Shown here: positions 14,382 through 20,487 of the stretch, piece by piece
Layout: each line of letters begins with the position of its first letter
Numbering within the stretch: position 1 is the stretch's first letter
Virus record (IMG/VR): IMGVR_UViG_3300030060_000057
Location: 1 to 42,998 of that record
DNA: 42,998 nucleotides
Reading direction: 5' to 3' (one strand)
From: a virus
Translations under genes and position numbers: made by a program
Notes under the pieces: generated by a model
Told to the model about the DNA's origin: nothing
Database searches by the model: none
The model's input: only the letters and a program-made list of their open reading frames with translations

Positions 14382-15073
14382 CTTATCAAGTCCACACTAC
14401 AATTAAATCAAACAACCGTAAGGTTGGCAAGATACCTGTCACAACTACTGGTGCAGATACTTGCCCTGATGTTTGTCCGTTCAACAATGCCAACGAAGGT
14501 GGGTGCTACGCTAACGGTGGTCCACTTGCTATGCACTGGGCAAAGGTGACACGTAAGGAACGTGGTGACGATTGGTCAACATTTATTACCACTGTTTCAT
14601 CTTTCAAAGATGACCAGTTGTGGCGACATAATCAGGCAGGTGATTTGGCAGGTGATGGCAAGCTACTTGATGCTGATGCCAATAACGAGTTGGCTGATGC
14701 CAACACTGGCAAACGTGGCTTCACGTATACCCATTACCCTGTGTTGACTAGCAAGCATAATGCTAACGTAGTCAAACGTATGAATGACAAAGGGTTCGTG
14801 GTCAATCTATCTGCCAACAATGTCAAACATGCTGATGCCTTGTATGACTTGGGCATTGCACCTGTAGCAACTGTGTTGCCTGAGACACAAACAACTAACA
14901 CAACAACACCCAAAGGGCGTAAGGTAGTTGTATGCCCTGCAACAATTCGTGATGATGTATCATGTGCCACCTGTCAGCTATGTGCAAAACAGCGTGATGC
15001 AATCATTGGTTTTCCTGCTCATGGTAACAGTAAACGTAAAGCTGACACTGTAGCGCAAAGAGAGGTAGCGTAA
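14378..15073 (+). CDS. conserved phage Cys-rich protein resembling DUF7227, 231 aa
   Basis: I chose the ATG at 14378 because it overlaps the TGA of the 34-residue gene; an ATG at 14363 would add five residues. The protein has IPVTTTGADTCPDVCPFNNANEGGCYANGGPLA (C-x3-C-x9-C) at the N-terminus. In the middle are HNQAGDLAG, FTYTHYPVL and GFVVNLSANN, and near the end VVVCPATIRDDVSCATCQLCAKQRD followed by IIGFPAHGNSKRK. This order is shared by a phage/plasmid family of unknown activity that I recall as DUF7227. The six clustered cysteines suggest metal or iron-sulfur binding. The C-terminal part looks enzyme-like. Confidence 0.78.
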   Translation: MTYQVHTTIKSNNRKVGKIPVTTTGADTCPDVCPFNNANEGGCYANGGPLAMHWAKVTRKERGDDWSTFITTVSSFKDDQLWRHNQAGDLAGDGKLLDADANNELADANTGKRGFTYTHYPVLTSKHNANVVKRMNDKGFVVNLSANNVKHADALYDLGIAPVATVLPETQTTNTTTPKGRKVVVCPATIRDDVSCATCQLCAKQRDAIIGFPAHGNSKRKADTVAQREVA

Positions 15074-15312
15074 TGAATAGATACACAGCAAGCATGAACA
15101 ACGTATATGTATATCACAAAGGCAGGGAGATATCTATCTCACACCACAGAGACAAAGACCCATTGCCTGATGAGCGTGAGGTTGCCGTTATACCTGACAA
15201 AGACAGGGGTGAAACGTACTCTAATATGTACCTAGAGCGTTATGGCAGTTCACTGAATAGTTTGATTAATGAATTAATAAAGGTGCGTGATGAAATTGAC
15301 AAGCAAAATTAA
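15073..15312 (+). CDS. hypothetical 79-aa protein
   Basis: Start overlaps the previous stop (TAATG). The first half has short strands (VYVYHKGREISISHHRDKD); the second has a helix (SLNSLINELIKVRDEIDKQN). No known domain. It overlaps the next small gene by 23 bases. Likely a small regulatory or inhibitor protein of the early operon, by position only. Confidence 0.68.
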   Translation: MNRYTASMNNVYVYHKGREISISHHRDKDPLPDEREVAVIPDKDRGETYSNMYLERYGSSLNSLINELIKVRDEIDKQN

Positions 15313-15448
15313 CTATGTTAATCCCATAGCCAGAGCCATGCTACAGGAGCGCAAGTCTCCACAAGTAGTGCCACCCAAAAAAGGTAACAAGCGTAAGCTT
15401 ACAAAGAAGGAAAAGCAAAATGCAATACGAGATGCAAAACTTTATTAA
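15290..15448 (+). CDS. 52-aa basic protein of the 'NPIARAMLQ' type
   Basis: The ATG at 15290 lies inside the end of the previous gene. The protein reads MKLTSKINYVNPIARAMLQE, RKSPQVVPPKKG and a Lys-rich tail (KRKLTKKEKQNAIRDAKLY). 'NPIAxAMLQxRKSPQVVPPKKG' is a recurrent small protein of marine phages, from memory. Function unknown. The end overlaps the next gene by 29 bases. Confidence 0.7.
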   Translation: MKLTSKINYVNPIARAMLQERKSPQVVPPKKGNKRKLTKKEKQNAIRDAKLY

Positions 15449-15563
15449 GTTTTCTAAAACCAAAGCGTCCAAGGTTGGACAGTCTAAACGCAATGACGAT
15501 TGGAAACGTGAGCGTAAGATTGCACGTAAGCAAAAGCAACAGCAACGTAAGGTCGCTAGATAA
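15420..15563 (+). CDS. 47-aa basic protein with palindrome-encoded KASKVGQ
   Basis: AAGGA precedes the ATG at 15420 by eight to nine bases. The protein is short and very basic (WKRERKIARKQKQQQRKVAR at the end), with KASKVGQ (residues 15-21) encoded by copy 4 of the repeated element. No known fold. The gene ends just before hairpin B. Confidence 0.62.
   Translation: MQYEMQNFIKFSKTKASKVGQSKRNDDWKRERKIARKQKQQQRKVAR
15467..15480 (+). repeat. GTCCAA-NG-TTGGAC element, copy 4
   Basis: GTCCAAGGTTGGAC in the 47-residue gene, read as S-K-V-G in frame. Confidence 0.7.
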
Positions 15564-15564
15564 C

Positions 15565-15614
15565 ATACTATTCTATAACACTTGAAATGTATATGAAAGT
15601 GTTATAAATAGTAT
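15565..15614 (+). promoter_or_regulatory. long hairpin B (18-bp arms, one bulge)
   Basis: ATACTATT-c-TATAACACTT (15565-15583) pairs with AAGTGTTATA-AATAGTAT (15597-15614); only C15573 is unpaired. The 13-base loop is GAAATGTATATGA. The core TATAACACTTGA/TGAAAGTGTTATA is the same as in hairpin A. It lies in the 89-base gap before the 76-residue gene. No T-run follows. Role unknown: operator, RNA-stabilising hairpin or promoter. Confidence 0.6.
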
Positions 15615-15652
15615 AACGTTAAACTATAACCCACAAGCATAAGGAGAAAAAC

Positions 15653-15883
15653 ATGTTTGTAATATTCGCAACTAAACCACTTAACGATGGAACATCTGGG
15701 TTCCGCTTCAACTTTCTTGGACAAAAGGGATTGCTACGTAAGCGTAGTATCAAGTCTCGTGGCTTTTCCCTGTTCAATCGTGATGCTTGCATGACTGCAC
15801 ATCACATTGGCAAGTTCAGCTTGTATGTTGAGCATAACCGTAACAAAGTTACAGAGCGTAAGTTCTGGCACTTTGCAGGGTAG
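15653..15883 (+). CDS. hypothetical 76-aa protein
   Basis: AAGGAGAAAAAC precedes the ATG at ideal spacing. The protein begins MFVIFATKPLNDGTSGFRF, is basic in the middle (LLRKRSIKSRGFSLF) and ends ERKFWHFAG. It looks like a small mixed alpha/beta protein, with no domain I recognise. It is the first gene after hairpin B and is followed without a gap by the next ATG. Confidence 0.72.
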   Translation: MFVIFATKPLNDGTSGFRFNFLGQKGLLRKRSIKSRGFSLFNRDACMTAHHIGKFSLYVEHNRNKVTERKFWHFAG

Positions 15884-16042
15884 ATGCGTATCTTGTTGTG
15901 GAAACGTAAGTACGTGGTATATGATGATGACGGTAAGGTTGTCATCATGTGCCACAACAAGCGCATATGCCAAGAGTATGCAGAGCAAATGAAACCGTCC
16001 AATGTTGGACACTTTTCGGAGACTGAAAATGAAGATAGATAG
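15884..16042 (+). CDS. 52-aa protein with palindrome-encoded KPSNVGH
   Basis: The ATG follows the previous TAG directly. The protein starts MRILLWKRKYVVYDDDGKVV, has two cysteines (IMCHNKRICQ) and ends with KPSNVGHFSETENEDR; the KPSNVGH part (residues 37-43) is encoded by copy 5 of the repeated element. The resemblance of its tail to that of the 61-residue protein at 14014 is confined to this peptide. Function unknown. Confidence 0.65.
   Translation: MRILLWKRKYVVYDDDGKVVIMCHNKRICQEYAEQMKPSNVGHFSETENEDR
15997..16010 (+). repeat. GTCCAA-NG-TTGGAC element, copy 5
   Basis: GTCCAATGTTGGAC near the 3' end of the 52-residue gene, read as S-N-V-G in frame. Confidence 0.7.
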
Positions 16043-16172
16043 TAGGTGGAAATATATTGTTTGGGTTGGTGGTGTTGATGACTATTACACCACCTATGAA
16101 AGAGCTAAAGAGCATTATGACGAATGGATTACTAAAGGTTATGATGACGTTGTTTTAGAGAAGTTAAGATAA
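16029..16172 (+). CDS. 47-aa hypothetical protein rich in Tyr/Asp
   Basis: ATG at 16029 overlaps the end of the previous gene by 14 bases; the TAA overlaps the next ATG (TAATG). The protein reads MKIDSRWKYIVWVGGVDDYY, then a helix (ERAKEHYDEWITKGYDD). Probably a small beta-alpha unit. No known domain. Confidence 0.64.
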   Translation: MKIDSRWKYIVWVGGVDDYYTTYERAKEHYDEWITKGYDDVVLEKLR

Positions 16173-16543
16173 TGAGAGTTGAAGTCTATTTCAATTTACA
16201 TAAGCGAGTATTCTCTGTCCGATCAGCTAGGTCGGGCAGGGTAATACTGCACACAAAGAATGTACACATTCGCAACCCACAGTTCGTGGTGCGTGAAGGT
16301 GGGCGGCAACGTGTACTTCGTGAAAGCAAAAAGAATGTCCATGCTTTTGTGCGTGGTGATGCTACATACTTCAGTGACAAAGATTGTCCAACGTTGGACA
16401 CTATTGGATACAATCCATTCAAGTATGATAGCTTTGTAAAGATGCCAGATGAAACGCCTGTACATAATGCACAACGTGCATACATGCAGGTCAGTGACGG
16501 TGGCATACCAACCATACATGCAGAGGGAGCAGAGCCATGCTAG
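16172..16543 (+). CDS. conserved small phage protein, 123 aa
   Basis: The N-terminal part is beta-rich and basic (MRVEVYFNLHKRVFSVRSA, VILHTKNVHIRNPQFVV, GRQRVLRESKKNVHAFVRG). Similar 'VYFNLHKxxFSV ... VLRExKKNVHAFVRG' proteins occur in other phages with unknown function. The second half, about residues 69-123, is less ordered and contains copy 6 of the repeated element in a different frame (CPTLDT). Confidence 0.72.
   Translation: MRVEVYFNLHKRVFSVRSARSGRVILHTKNVHIRNPQFVVREGGRQRVLRESKKNVHAFVRGDATYFSDKDCPTLDTIGYNPFKYDSFVKMPDETPVHNAQRAYMQVSDGGIPTIHAEGAEPC
16386..16399 (+). repeat. GTCCAA-NG-TTGGAC element, copy 6 (perfect palindrome)
   Basis: GTCCAACGTTGGAC, the only copy that is a perfect 14-bp palindrome. 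It is inside the 123-residue gene and, unlike the others, is read in another frame (C-P-T-L-D). Confidence 0.7.
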
Positions 16544-16776
16544 TCATGGGCTATGACGTAAAGGTTGACGTTGATGGTATGGAAAGTCTTATACAACTAG
16601 ACGATACCTACCCATCAATATCTGACTGGCATAGTGCTACTAACTTTGCCATGCATCTTGCTCGTGAGATACACCCTGACGCAGTGAACATAGAATTTTT
16701 AGAATGCGGTGAGTATGAGATGGAAGAATACAAGCAATACCCATTCATACACGAAGCACCGTATGCAGTACAGTAA
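16537..16776 (+). CDS. hypothetical acidic 79-aa protein
   Basis: GGGAG lies upstream of the ATG, which overlaps the previous gene by 7 bases. The protein is acidic (YDVKVDVDGMESLIQLDDTY; EFLECGEYEMEEYKQY) with a central helix (SATNFAMHLAREIHPD). Small acidic proteins in early phage operons often inhibit host nucleases or RNA polymerase by DNA mimicry; here that is only a possibility. Confidence 0.68.
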   Translation: MLVMGYDVKVDVDGMESLIQLDDTYPSISDWHSATNFAMHLAREIHPDAVNIEFLECGEYEMEEYKQYPFIHEAPYAVQ

Positions 16777-16786
16777 GGAGAAAGAA

Positions 16787-17182
16787 ATGAAAGCTGAAAG
16801 CTATAGACTAACAGACACAGAAGCTAGAGTTAAGTTGACTAAGCGTATGCTTACCAAGTCAATCATTGATGCCAACAAATCAGTGCAACAATTAGCCGAT
16901 GAAATAAACTATTCATACAACCAGATTGCCAATGGCGATAAGGTAATCATTGATGCGTTGTATGAGGACGATACCCCGACAGAGGTGCGTCTATACCGTA
17001 GGCCACGAGGTGACAGGTTACTGTCCGTCAAGAACCTACGTAAGTTCGCAAACGAGGGAGACACACTTGGCTTACGTTCTGACGTGACCATCAATGATGA
17101 CATGACGTTTGAGGTACGTGTGCTTGTGTATAAAGTAGATGCAGAGGAAACCACCACCGACAGAGAAACCAATGCCGCCTGA
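16787..17182 (+). CDS. hypothetical 131-aa protein
   Basis: I chose the ATG at 16787 (MKAESYRLTDTEAR) because AAGGAGAAAGA precedes it. The N-terminal part is helical with SIIDANKSVQQLADEINYSYNQI, which resembles a HTH-like helical pair. The C-terminal part is beta-rich (VIIDALYEDD, TFEVRVLVYKVDAEE). It could be a small DNA-binding regulator; I cannot confirm this. It is a candidate when looking for a partner of the dispersed palindromes. Confidence 0.7.
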   Translation: MKAESYRLTDTEARVKLTKRMLTKSIIDANKSVQQLADEINYSYNQIANGDKVIIDALYEDDTPTEVRLYRRPRGDRLLSVKNLRKFANEGDTLGLRSDVTINDDMTFEVRVLVYKVDAEETTTDRETNAA

Positions 17183-17258
17183 TGACCCATGTGACGATTG
17201 CTCACATTGGGCAGGTAGAATGAACAGGAGATATGTATGTACAATCCAGATGAATTAG
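17172..17258 (+). CDS. possible 28-residue Cys peptide
   Basis: An ATG at 17172 overlaps the previous gene and runs past the next start (MPPDDPCDDCSHWAGRMNRR...). CDDC plus a later cysteine suggests a metal knuckle. The ribosome binding site is weak and both flanks overlap, so it may not be translated. Confidence 0.28.
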   Translation: MPPDDPCDDCSHWAGRMNRRYVCTIQMN

Positions 17259-17563
17259 ATGAACTACCACTAAGTGACTATGAGAAAGGATACCTTACTG
17301 CTGTGTATGACACAGTGGCAGAAGCAGAGGCTAAAGAATACCACGATGATTATCCACAAGAAAACTCTTGGTTCATGCAAGTGGTGGGTGATAGGACTTT
17401 TGACCTATGCATATATCTATCAGACGAAGATGATATTACCTCAGATAAAGTATGTGTAGTTTATGAATGTTACGAAACCATAGATGACATGGGTAATCCC
17501 TCTGGCTCTTACAGCACTGACACATCACTTGGATATTATTTGAAGGAAGCAAGAGGAGACTAG
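17237..17563 (+). CDS. hypothetical acidic 108-aa protein
   Basis: AGGAGATATGT precedes the ATG. The protein is rich in Asp/Glu/Tyr (MYNPDELDELPLSDYEKGY; FDLCIYLSDEDDITSDK; CVVYECYETIDDM), predicted mixed alpha/beta with no basic patches. Strong negative charge makes a DNA-mimic or inhibitor role possible. No known family. Confidence 0.7.
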   Translation: MYNPDELDELPLSDYEKGYLTAVYDTVAEAEAKEYHDDYPQENSWFMQVVGDRTFDLCIYLSDEDDITSDKVCVVYECYETIDDMGNPSGSYSTDTSLGYYLKEARGD

Positions 17564-17567
17564 CTAG

Positions 17568-18074
17568 ATGAACAGATTTATTATTAACTACAGCCCTGAC
17601 CTGATTGCTCGTGACTTGTGTGACAAGCACGTGGTCAAGATGCCACTCGAAGAGGCACAGATGCTATGCACTACACTCAGACTACATGCACCAGAGTATG
17701 CAAAGCACACTGACCTGTATCGTGCTGTACATCAGAAGCACCCATGTACCATATGGGCAGGGCAATCTCGTGCCAACTATGAGTTCTCGTTAGAGATGTT
17801 TCGTTGTATGTGCAATGAGTACACCCACAGATATGGCAAGACCCATGCCTCATGGCGATTGTGGGAAGCACTTGTAGAGGGTGCAGAGTTTGTGCCTGAT
17901 GGCTTGCTTACACCACACCCTGAGTGCTTCAGTGAACACACTGACCTGAAGTCAGGTAAGGCGTGGCCTCTGGAAAGCTATCGCAAGTTCTACATGACCA
18001 AGCAACGCAGGTTCAAGATGGTGTGGACTAATCGTCCAATGCCAGAATGGTTTATACAAGAGGAAGTAGCATGA
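17568..18074 (+). CDS. conserved phage protein with CDKHVVKM motif, 168 aa
   Basis: The N-terminus reads MNRFIINYSPDLIARDLCDKHVVKM followed by LEEAQMLCTTLR. Then come HPCTIWAGQSRANYEF, a helix with MCNEYTHRYGKTH, and near the end ESYRKFYMTKQRRF and PEWF. This pattern is common in T4-like and marine phages as an unannotated protein. The 'D-[KQ]-H-V' segment loosely recalls the start of T4-type pyrimidine dimer glycosylases, but the similarity is weak and I do not claim it. Conserved Cys/His/Lys residues suggest an enzyme. Confidence 0.78.
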   Translation: MNRFIINYSPDLIARDLCDKHVVKMPLEEAQMLCTTLRLHAPEYAKHTDLYRAVHQKHPCTIWAGQSRANYEFSLEMFRCMCNEYTHRYGKTHASWRLWEALVEGAEFVPDGLLTPHPECFSEHTDLKSGKAWPLESYRKFYMTKQRRFKMVWTNRPMPEWFIQEEVA

Positions 18075-18394
18075 AACTATACAGGAACAGCAATGGTGTA
18101 TGGGCAGGAACACAGGCCGATGCACGTAAGATGTGTGGCAAAGGCTACACGACTGTCGATGTACCAGTAGACAAGCCTAGCTTGTTACGATTTCTCAATG
18201 CCAATAAGGTAGGCGGTGGTGCTATTGCCGATAGTCAAGACATTACAAGTGAAGCTACCGAACTGAACATGGGTGCTATGTCATGGATCAGGTGGAGCTA
18301 CGATTGTATGTGCAGAGGACAGTATGAAGATGCAAAAGAAATGCTACGCAAAGGATTGGAGTTAGCAAGGAAGGAGAGGACTAATGAAGAATAG
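18071..18394 (+). CDS. hypothetical 107-aa protein
   Basis: The ATG at 18071 overlaps the TGA of the previous gene (ATGA) and has AGAGGAAG upstream. The protein starts MKLYRNSNGVWAGTQADARKM, contains VPVDKPSLLRFLNAN and a C-terminal helical part (EDAKEMLRKGLELARKER). No recognised domain. It overlaps the methyltransferase gene by 11 bases. Confidence 0.7.
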   Translation: MKLYRNSNGVWAGTQADARKMCGKGYTTVDVPVDKPSLLRFLNANKVGGGAIADSQDITSEATELNMGAMSWIRWSYDCMCRGQYEDAKEMLRKGLELARKERTNEE

Positions 18395-18800
18395 AAATTT
18401 AGATAATCACGATAATTGGGAAACACCCAATGATTTATATGATGAATTAAATCAAGAGTTTAATTTTGATTTTGACCCATGTCCTTTGTTGTCAGACTTT
18501 GATGGTTTAGAAATTGATTGGGGTAAAAGAAACTTTATTAATCCCCCATACTCAAGAAAGTTAAAGGAAGCTTTTGTTAAAAAAGCAATTGATGAATCGG
18601 ATAAGGGTAAATTGTGCGTGATGCTTTTACCTGTTAGCACTAGCACAGTTTTATTTCACGATTTCATTCAACCCAACGCAGATGAAATTAGATTTATAAA
18701 AGGTAGGGTTAAATTTATTGGCATTAATTCTTTTGGAGAAAAGGTAACTAACAAAGCAGGTATGCACGACAGTATGGTCGTGGTTTTTAATGATGCGTAG
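18384..18800 (+). CDS. phage DNA N6-adenine methyltransferase
   Basis: The 138-residue protein has WETPNDLYDELNQEFNFDFD with DPCP (residues 31-34) and the catalytic FINPPYS (NPPY at 53-56), the layout of the phage Dam family. These enzymes add a methyl group from S-adenosylmethionine to adenine in DNA, protecting phage DNA or marking regulatory sites. At 138 residues it is short but within the range for this compact family. Its DNA is visibly more AT-rich than its neighbours (runs such as GAAATTTAGATAA), suggesting recent acquisition. GATC sites lie in the control-region palindromes. Confidence 0.86.
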   Translation: MKNRNLDNHDNWETPNDLYDELNQEFNFDFDPCPLLSDFDGLEIDWGKRNFINPPYSRKLKEAFVKKAIDESDKGKLCVMLLPVSTSTVLFHDFIQPNADEIRFIKGRVKFIGINSFGEKVTNKAGMHDSMVVVFNDA

Positions 18801-18918
18801 AATAAAAGACATTGAGTGTGAAAAGTGTGGGCATGAGTTTAGCACCACTGAGCATACTCAATGTCCACAGTGTAAACAAACAGAAGAAAAGGAGAATGAC
18901 GATGGAAATAATAATTGA
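18793..18918 (+). CDS. 41-aa zinc-ribbon protein
   Basis: ATG at 18793 overlaps the methyltransferase end by 8 bases. The protein contains ECEKCGHEF and CPQCKQTEE, two CxxC knuckles 12 residues apart, with an acidic Asn-rich tail. It is a minimal zinc ribbon. It may assist the methyltransferase or bind nucleic acid by itself. The overlap on both sides fits the operon. Confidence 0.62.
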   Translation: MRRIKDIECEKCGHEFSTTEHTQCPQCKQTEEKENDDGNNN

Positions 18919-19057
18919 TTGTGGAGACAAGGAACTTGCAAAGGCTATGGCTGATGCACTGTCTAAGAAAACTGGCGTAGCCAGAGATAAATTTAAGGAG
19001 AGTACAGATGATGTGGATACTAGTGTGGATGCAACTCGTGACCAATCAGGGAGTTGA
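18902..19057 (+). CDS. 51-aa hypothetical acidic protein
   Basis: I chose the ATG at 18902 (MEIIIDCGDKELAKAM) because GGAG is seven bases upstream; an ATG at 18896 is too close to it. The first 30 residues look like strand-helix (IIIDCGDKELAKAMADALSKK), the rest is Asp/Ser/Thr-rich. No known function. It overlaps the next gene by 50 bases. Confidence 0.6.
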   Translation: MEIIIDCGDKELAKAMADALSKKTGVARDKFKESTDDVDTSVDATRDQSGS

Positions 19058-19178
19058 TTACTACCAGTTGGGAACATATGGTAAGGCAGAGGACTGTCAG
19101 TTAGCACTGAAAGAAGCAGTGGTTCTAGTGAACCATAGCTCAGAGACACTGGCTTGCCTAGAGGTTGACACCAGATGA
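19008..19178 (+). CDS. small exported-type protein with two cysteines, 56 aa
   Basis: AAGGAG lies seven bases before the ATG at 19008. The protein begins MMWILVWMQLVTNQG, then YYQLGTYGKAEDCQLALKEA, and ends ETLACLEVDTR. The cysteines are 20 residues apart. The plan matches the genes at 5013, 10295 and 23592. Its TGA overlaps the ATG of the SleB-like hydrolase (ATGA), so the two are co-translated and may both act in the periplasm. Confidence 0.7.
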   Translation: MMWILVWMQLVTNQGVDYYQLGTYGKAEDCQLALKEAVVLVNHSSETLACLEVDTR

Positions 19179-19567
19179 TTGAAATGTTCCTGACGTGCCT
19201 TGCACTCAATGTGTACTACGAGGCACGTAGTGAGCCTATGGATGGGCAGTATGCAGTTGCCCACGTAGTGCTCAATCGTGTAGCTGATGACACATTCCCT
19301 GACGATGCATGTAAGGTGGTCAAGCAGGGATACCACAAGGGCAAGCATAGATGCCAGTTCTCGTGGTACTGTGATGGTAAGTCAGACAAACCCAAGGACG
19401 GTATGTCATGGGTAGTTGCACAAGTGGTAGCCTACAACACACTGTATGGCTATCACAAAGACAATACACATGGTGCTACACACTACCATGCTACCTACGT
19501 AAGTCCGTGGTGGCGCAAGCACTATGATAAAACTGTGGCTCATGGGTCACACATCTTCTACAAATAA
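19175..19567 (+). CDS. SleB-type cell wall hydrolase
   Basis: The 130-residue protein has FLTCLALNVYYEARSEP with a catalytic-type Glu16, GQYAVAHVVLNRV, CQFSWYCDGK and GATHYHATYVSPWW, ending GSHIFYK. This is the Hydrolase_2/SleB pattern, a lytic transglycosylase-type peptidoglycan cleaving domain. The N-terminus is only weakly hydrophobic, so export is not certain. It is in the early operon, not in the lysis cassette at 7639-8797, and is coupled to the 56-residue exported-type protein. It could remodel the wall or act as a second lysin. Confidence 0.88.
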   Translation: MIEMFLTCLALNVYYEARSEPMDGQYAVAHVVLNRVADDTFPDDACKVVKQGYHKGKHRCQFSWYCDGKSDKPKDGMSWVVAQVVAYNTLYGYHKDNTHGATHYHATYVSPWWRKHYDKTVAHGSHIFYK

Positions 19568-19596
19568 TTGTGGGGGTTTACATTACTACATAACTA

Positions 19597-19610
19597 TGGC
19601 AAAGTTGCCA
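19597..19610. promoter_or_regulatory. palindrome TGGCAA-AG-TTGCCA
   Basis: Perfect 6-bp arms in the 71-base gap before the DUF932-type gene. The gap also has TTTACA and AT-rich DNA. A regulator site is possible. Confidence 0.35.
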
Positions 19611-19638
19611 CATAACCAACTGAAAAGGAGTATTATAT

Positions 19639-20487
19639 ATGCCATTCGACATAAACAACACATTCGACATTCCAACAAAGCTAGACTTTGACGTGGAGTT
19701 CGAGCCTACCAAGGTGAACGATAAGAAGTATGTCATCAACGGTAACACAGGTGAGTACATGGGTATCGTGGGTAGAGGTTTTACCTGTGCCTCTCATGGT
19801 GACTTCTATCGGGGTGTCATGGACACACTGACAGAGAACATCACACCTGCTGAGATGACCAATGCCAAGTACAACTGGCGTACTGCCAGAGGTGGTGCAT
19901 GGTCTATGCTAGACATCACATTGCCTGACATGCAGGTAGAGATTTCTACTGACAAGCACACAACTACGTTGGGCAATCGTATCATATCATTACATGGTAT
20001 TGATGGCTCATGTAGCAACCAAGTGTTCTTTGGGCAGATAGATTTCTTCTGCACTAACGGCATGATACGTGGTGAATACGACAAGGTTCGTAAGAAGAAC
20101 ACATCTAACTTTACCCTCAGTGGTTTCATCCATGAGCTAACTCGTGCAAGGAGAGACTTCTACGAAGAGACTGCAAAGATGCAGGTGTGGGCTGAGACTG
20201 ACCTCAAGTATGTAAACGTACAGTCATTGCTTGATGACATGATTGCATCCAAGCGTAAGTCTGAGAAGATGTATGAGTTGTATTGCCACGAGGCATCCCA
20301 ACGAGGCCACAACAAGTGGGCGTTGTACTCTGCCTTTACTAACTATGCATCCTATGCTGATGAGCGTAATGGGTTCAGCCTACGTAATACAGGCAACGAC
20401 ACACAGGCTATCAGCATGTTCAGTCGTGAGCAAGAGGTGAGCAAGTGGGTATCAGATAAGAAGTTCGTAGAACTGGAAGCTGCTTAA
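19639..20487 (+). CDS. DUF932-type phage/plasmid protein
   Basis: The 282-residue protein has a beta-rich N-terminal part with YVINGNTGEYMGIVGRGF and YRGVMDTL, then GGAWSMLDITLPDM. It continues with NRIISLHGIDGSCSNQVFFG, IDFFCTNGM and a helical C-terminal half. This order is characteristic of the DUF932 family in phages and plasmids, often near replication or defence genes, with no settled function. AAAAGGAG precedes the ATG. Its TAA overlaps the integrase ATG, linking it to integration/replication genes. Confidence 0.82.
   Translation: MPFDINNTFDIPTKLDFDVEFEPTKVNDKKYVINGNTGEYMGIVGRGFTCASHGDFYRGVMDTLTENITPAEMTNAKYNWRTARGGAWSMLDITLPDMQVEISTDKHTTTLGNRIISLHGIDGSCSNQVFFGQIDFFCTNGMIRGEYDKVRKKNTSNFTLSGFIHELTRARRDFYEETAKMQVWAETDLKYVNVQSLLDDMIASKRKSEKMYELYCHEASQRGHNKWALYSAFTNYASYADERNGFSLRNTGNDTQAISMFSREQEVSKWVSDKKFVELEAA

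Noticed and set aside
13213-17182. A CI- or Cro-type repressor for the proposed dispersed operators
   Set aside because: None of the early proteins shows a clear repressor HTH with dimer domain. The 131-residue protein (16787) and the 200-residue protein (13213) are only candidates, so no repressor is called.
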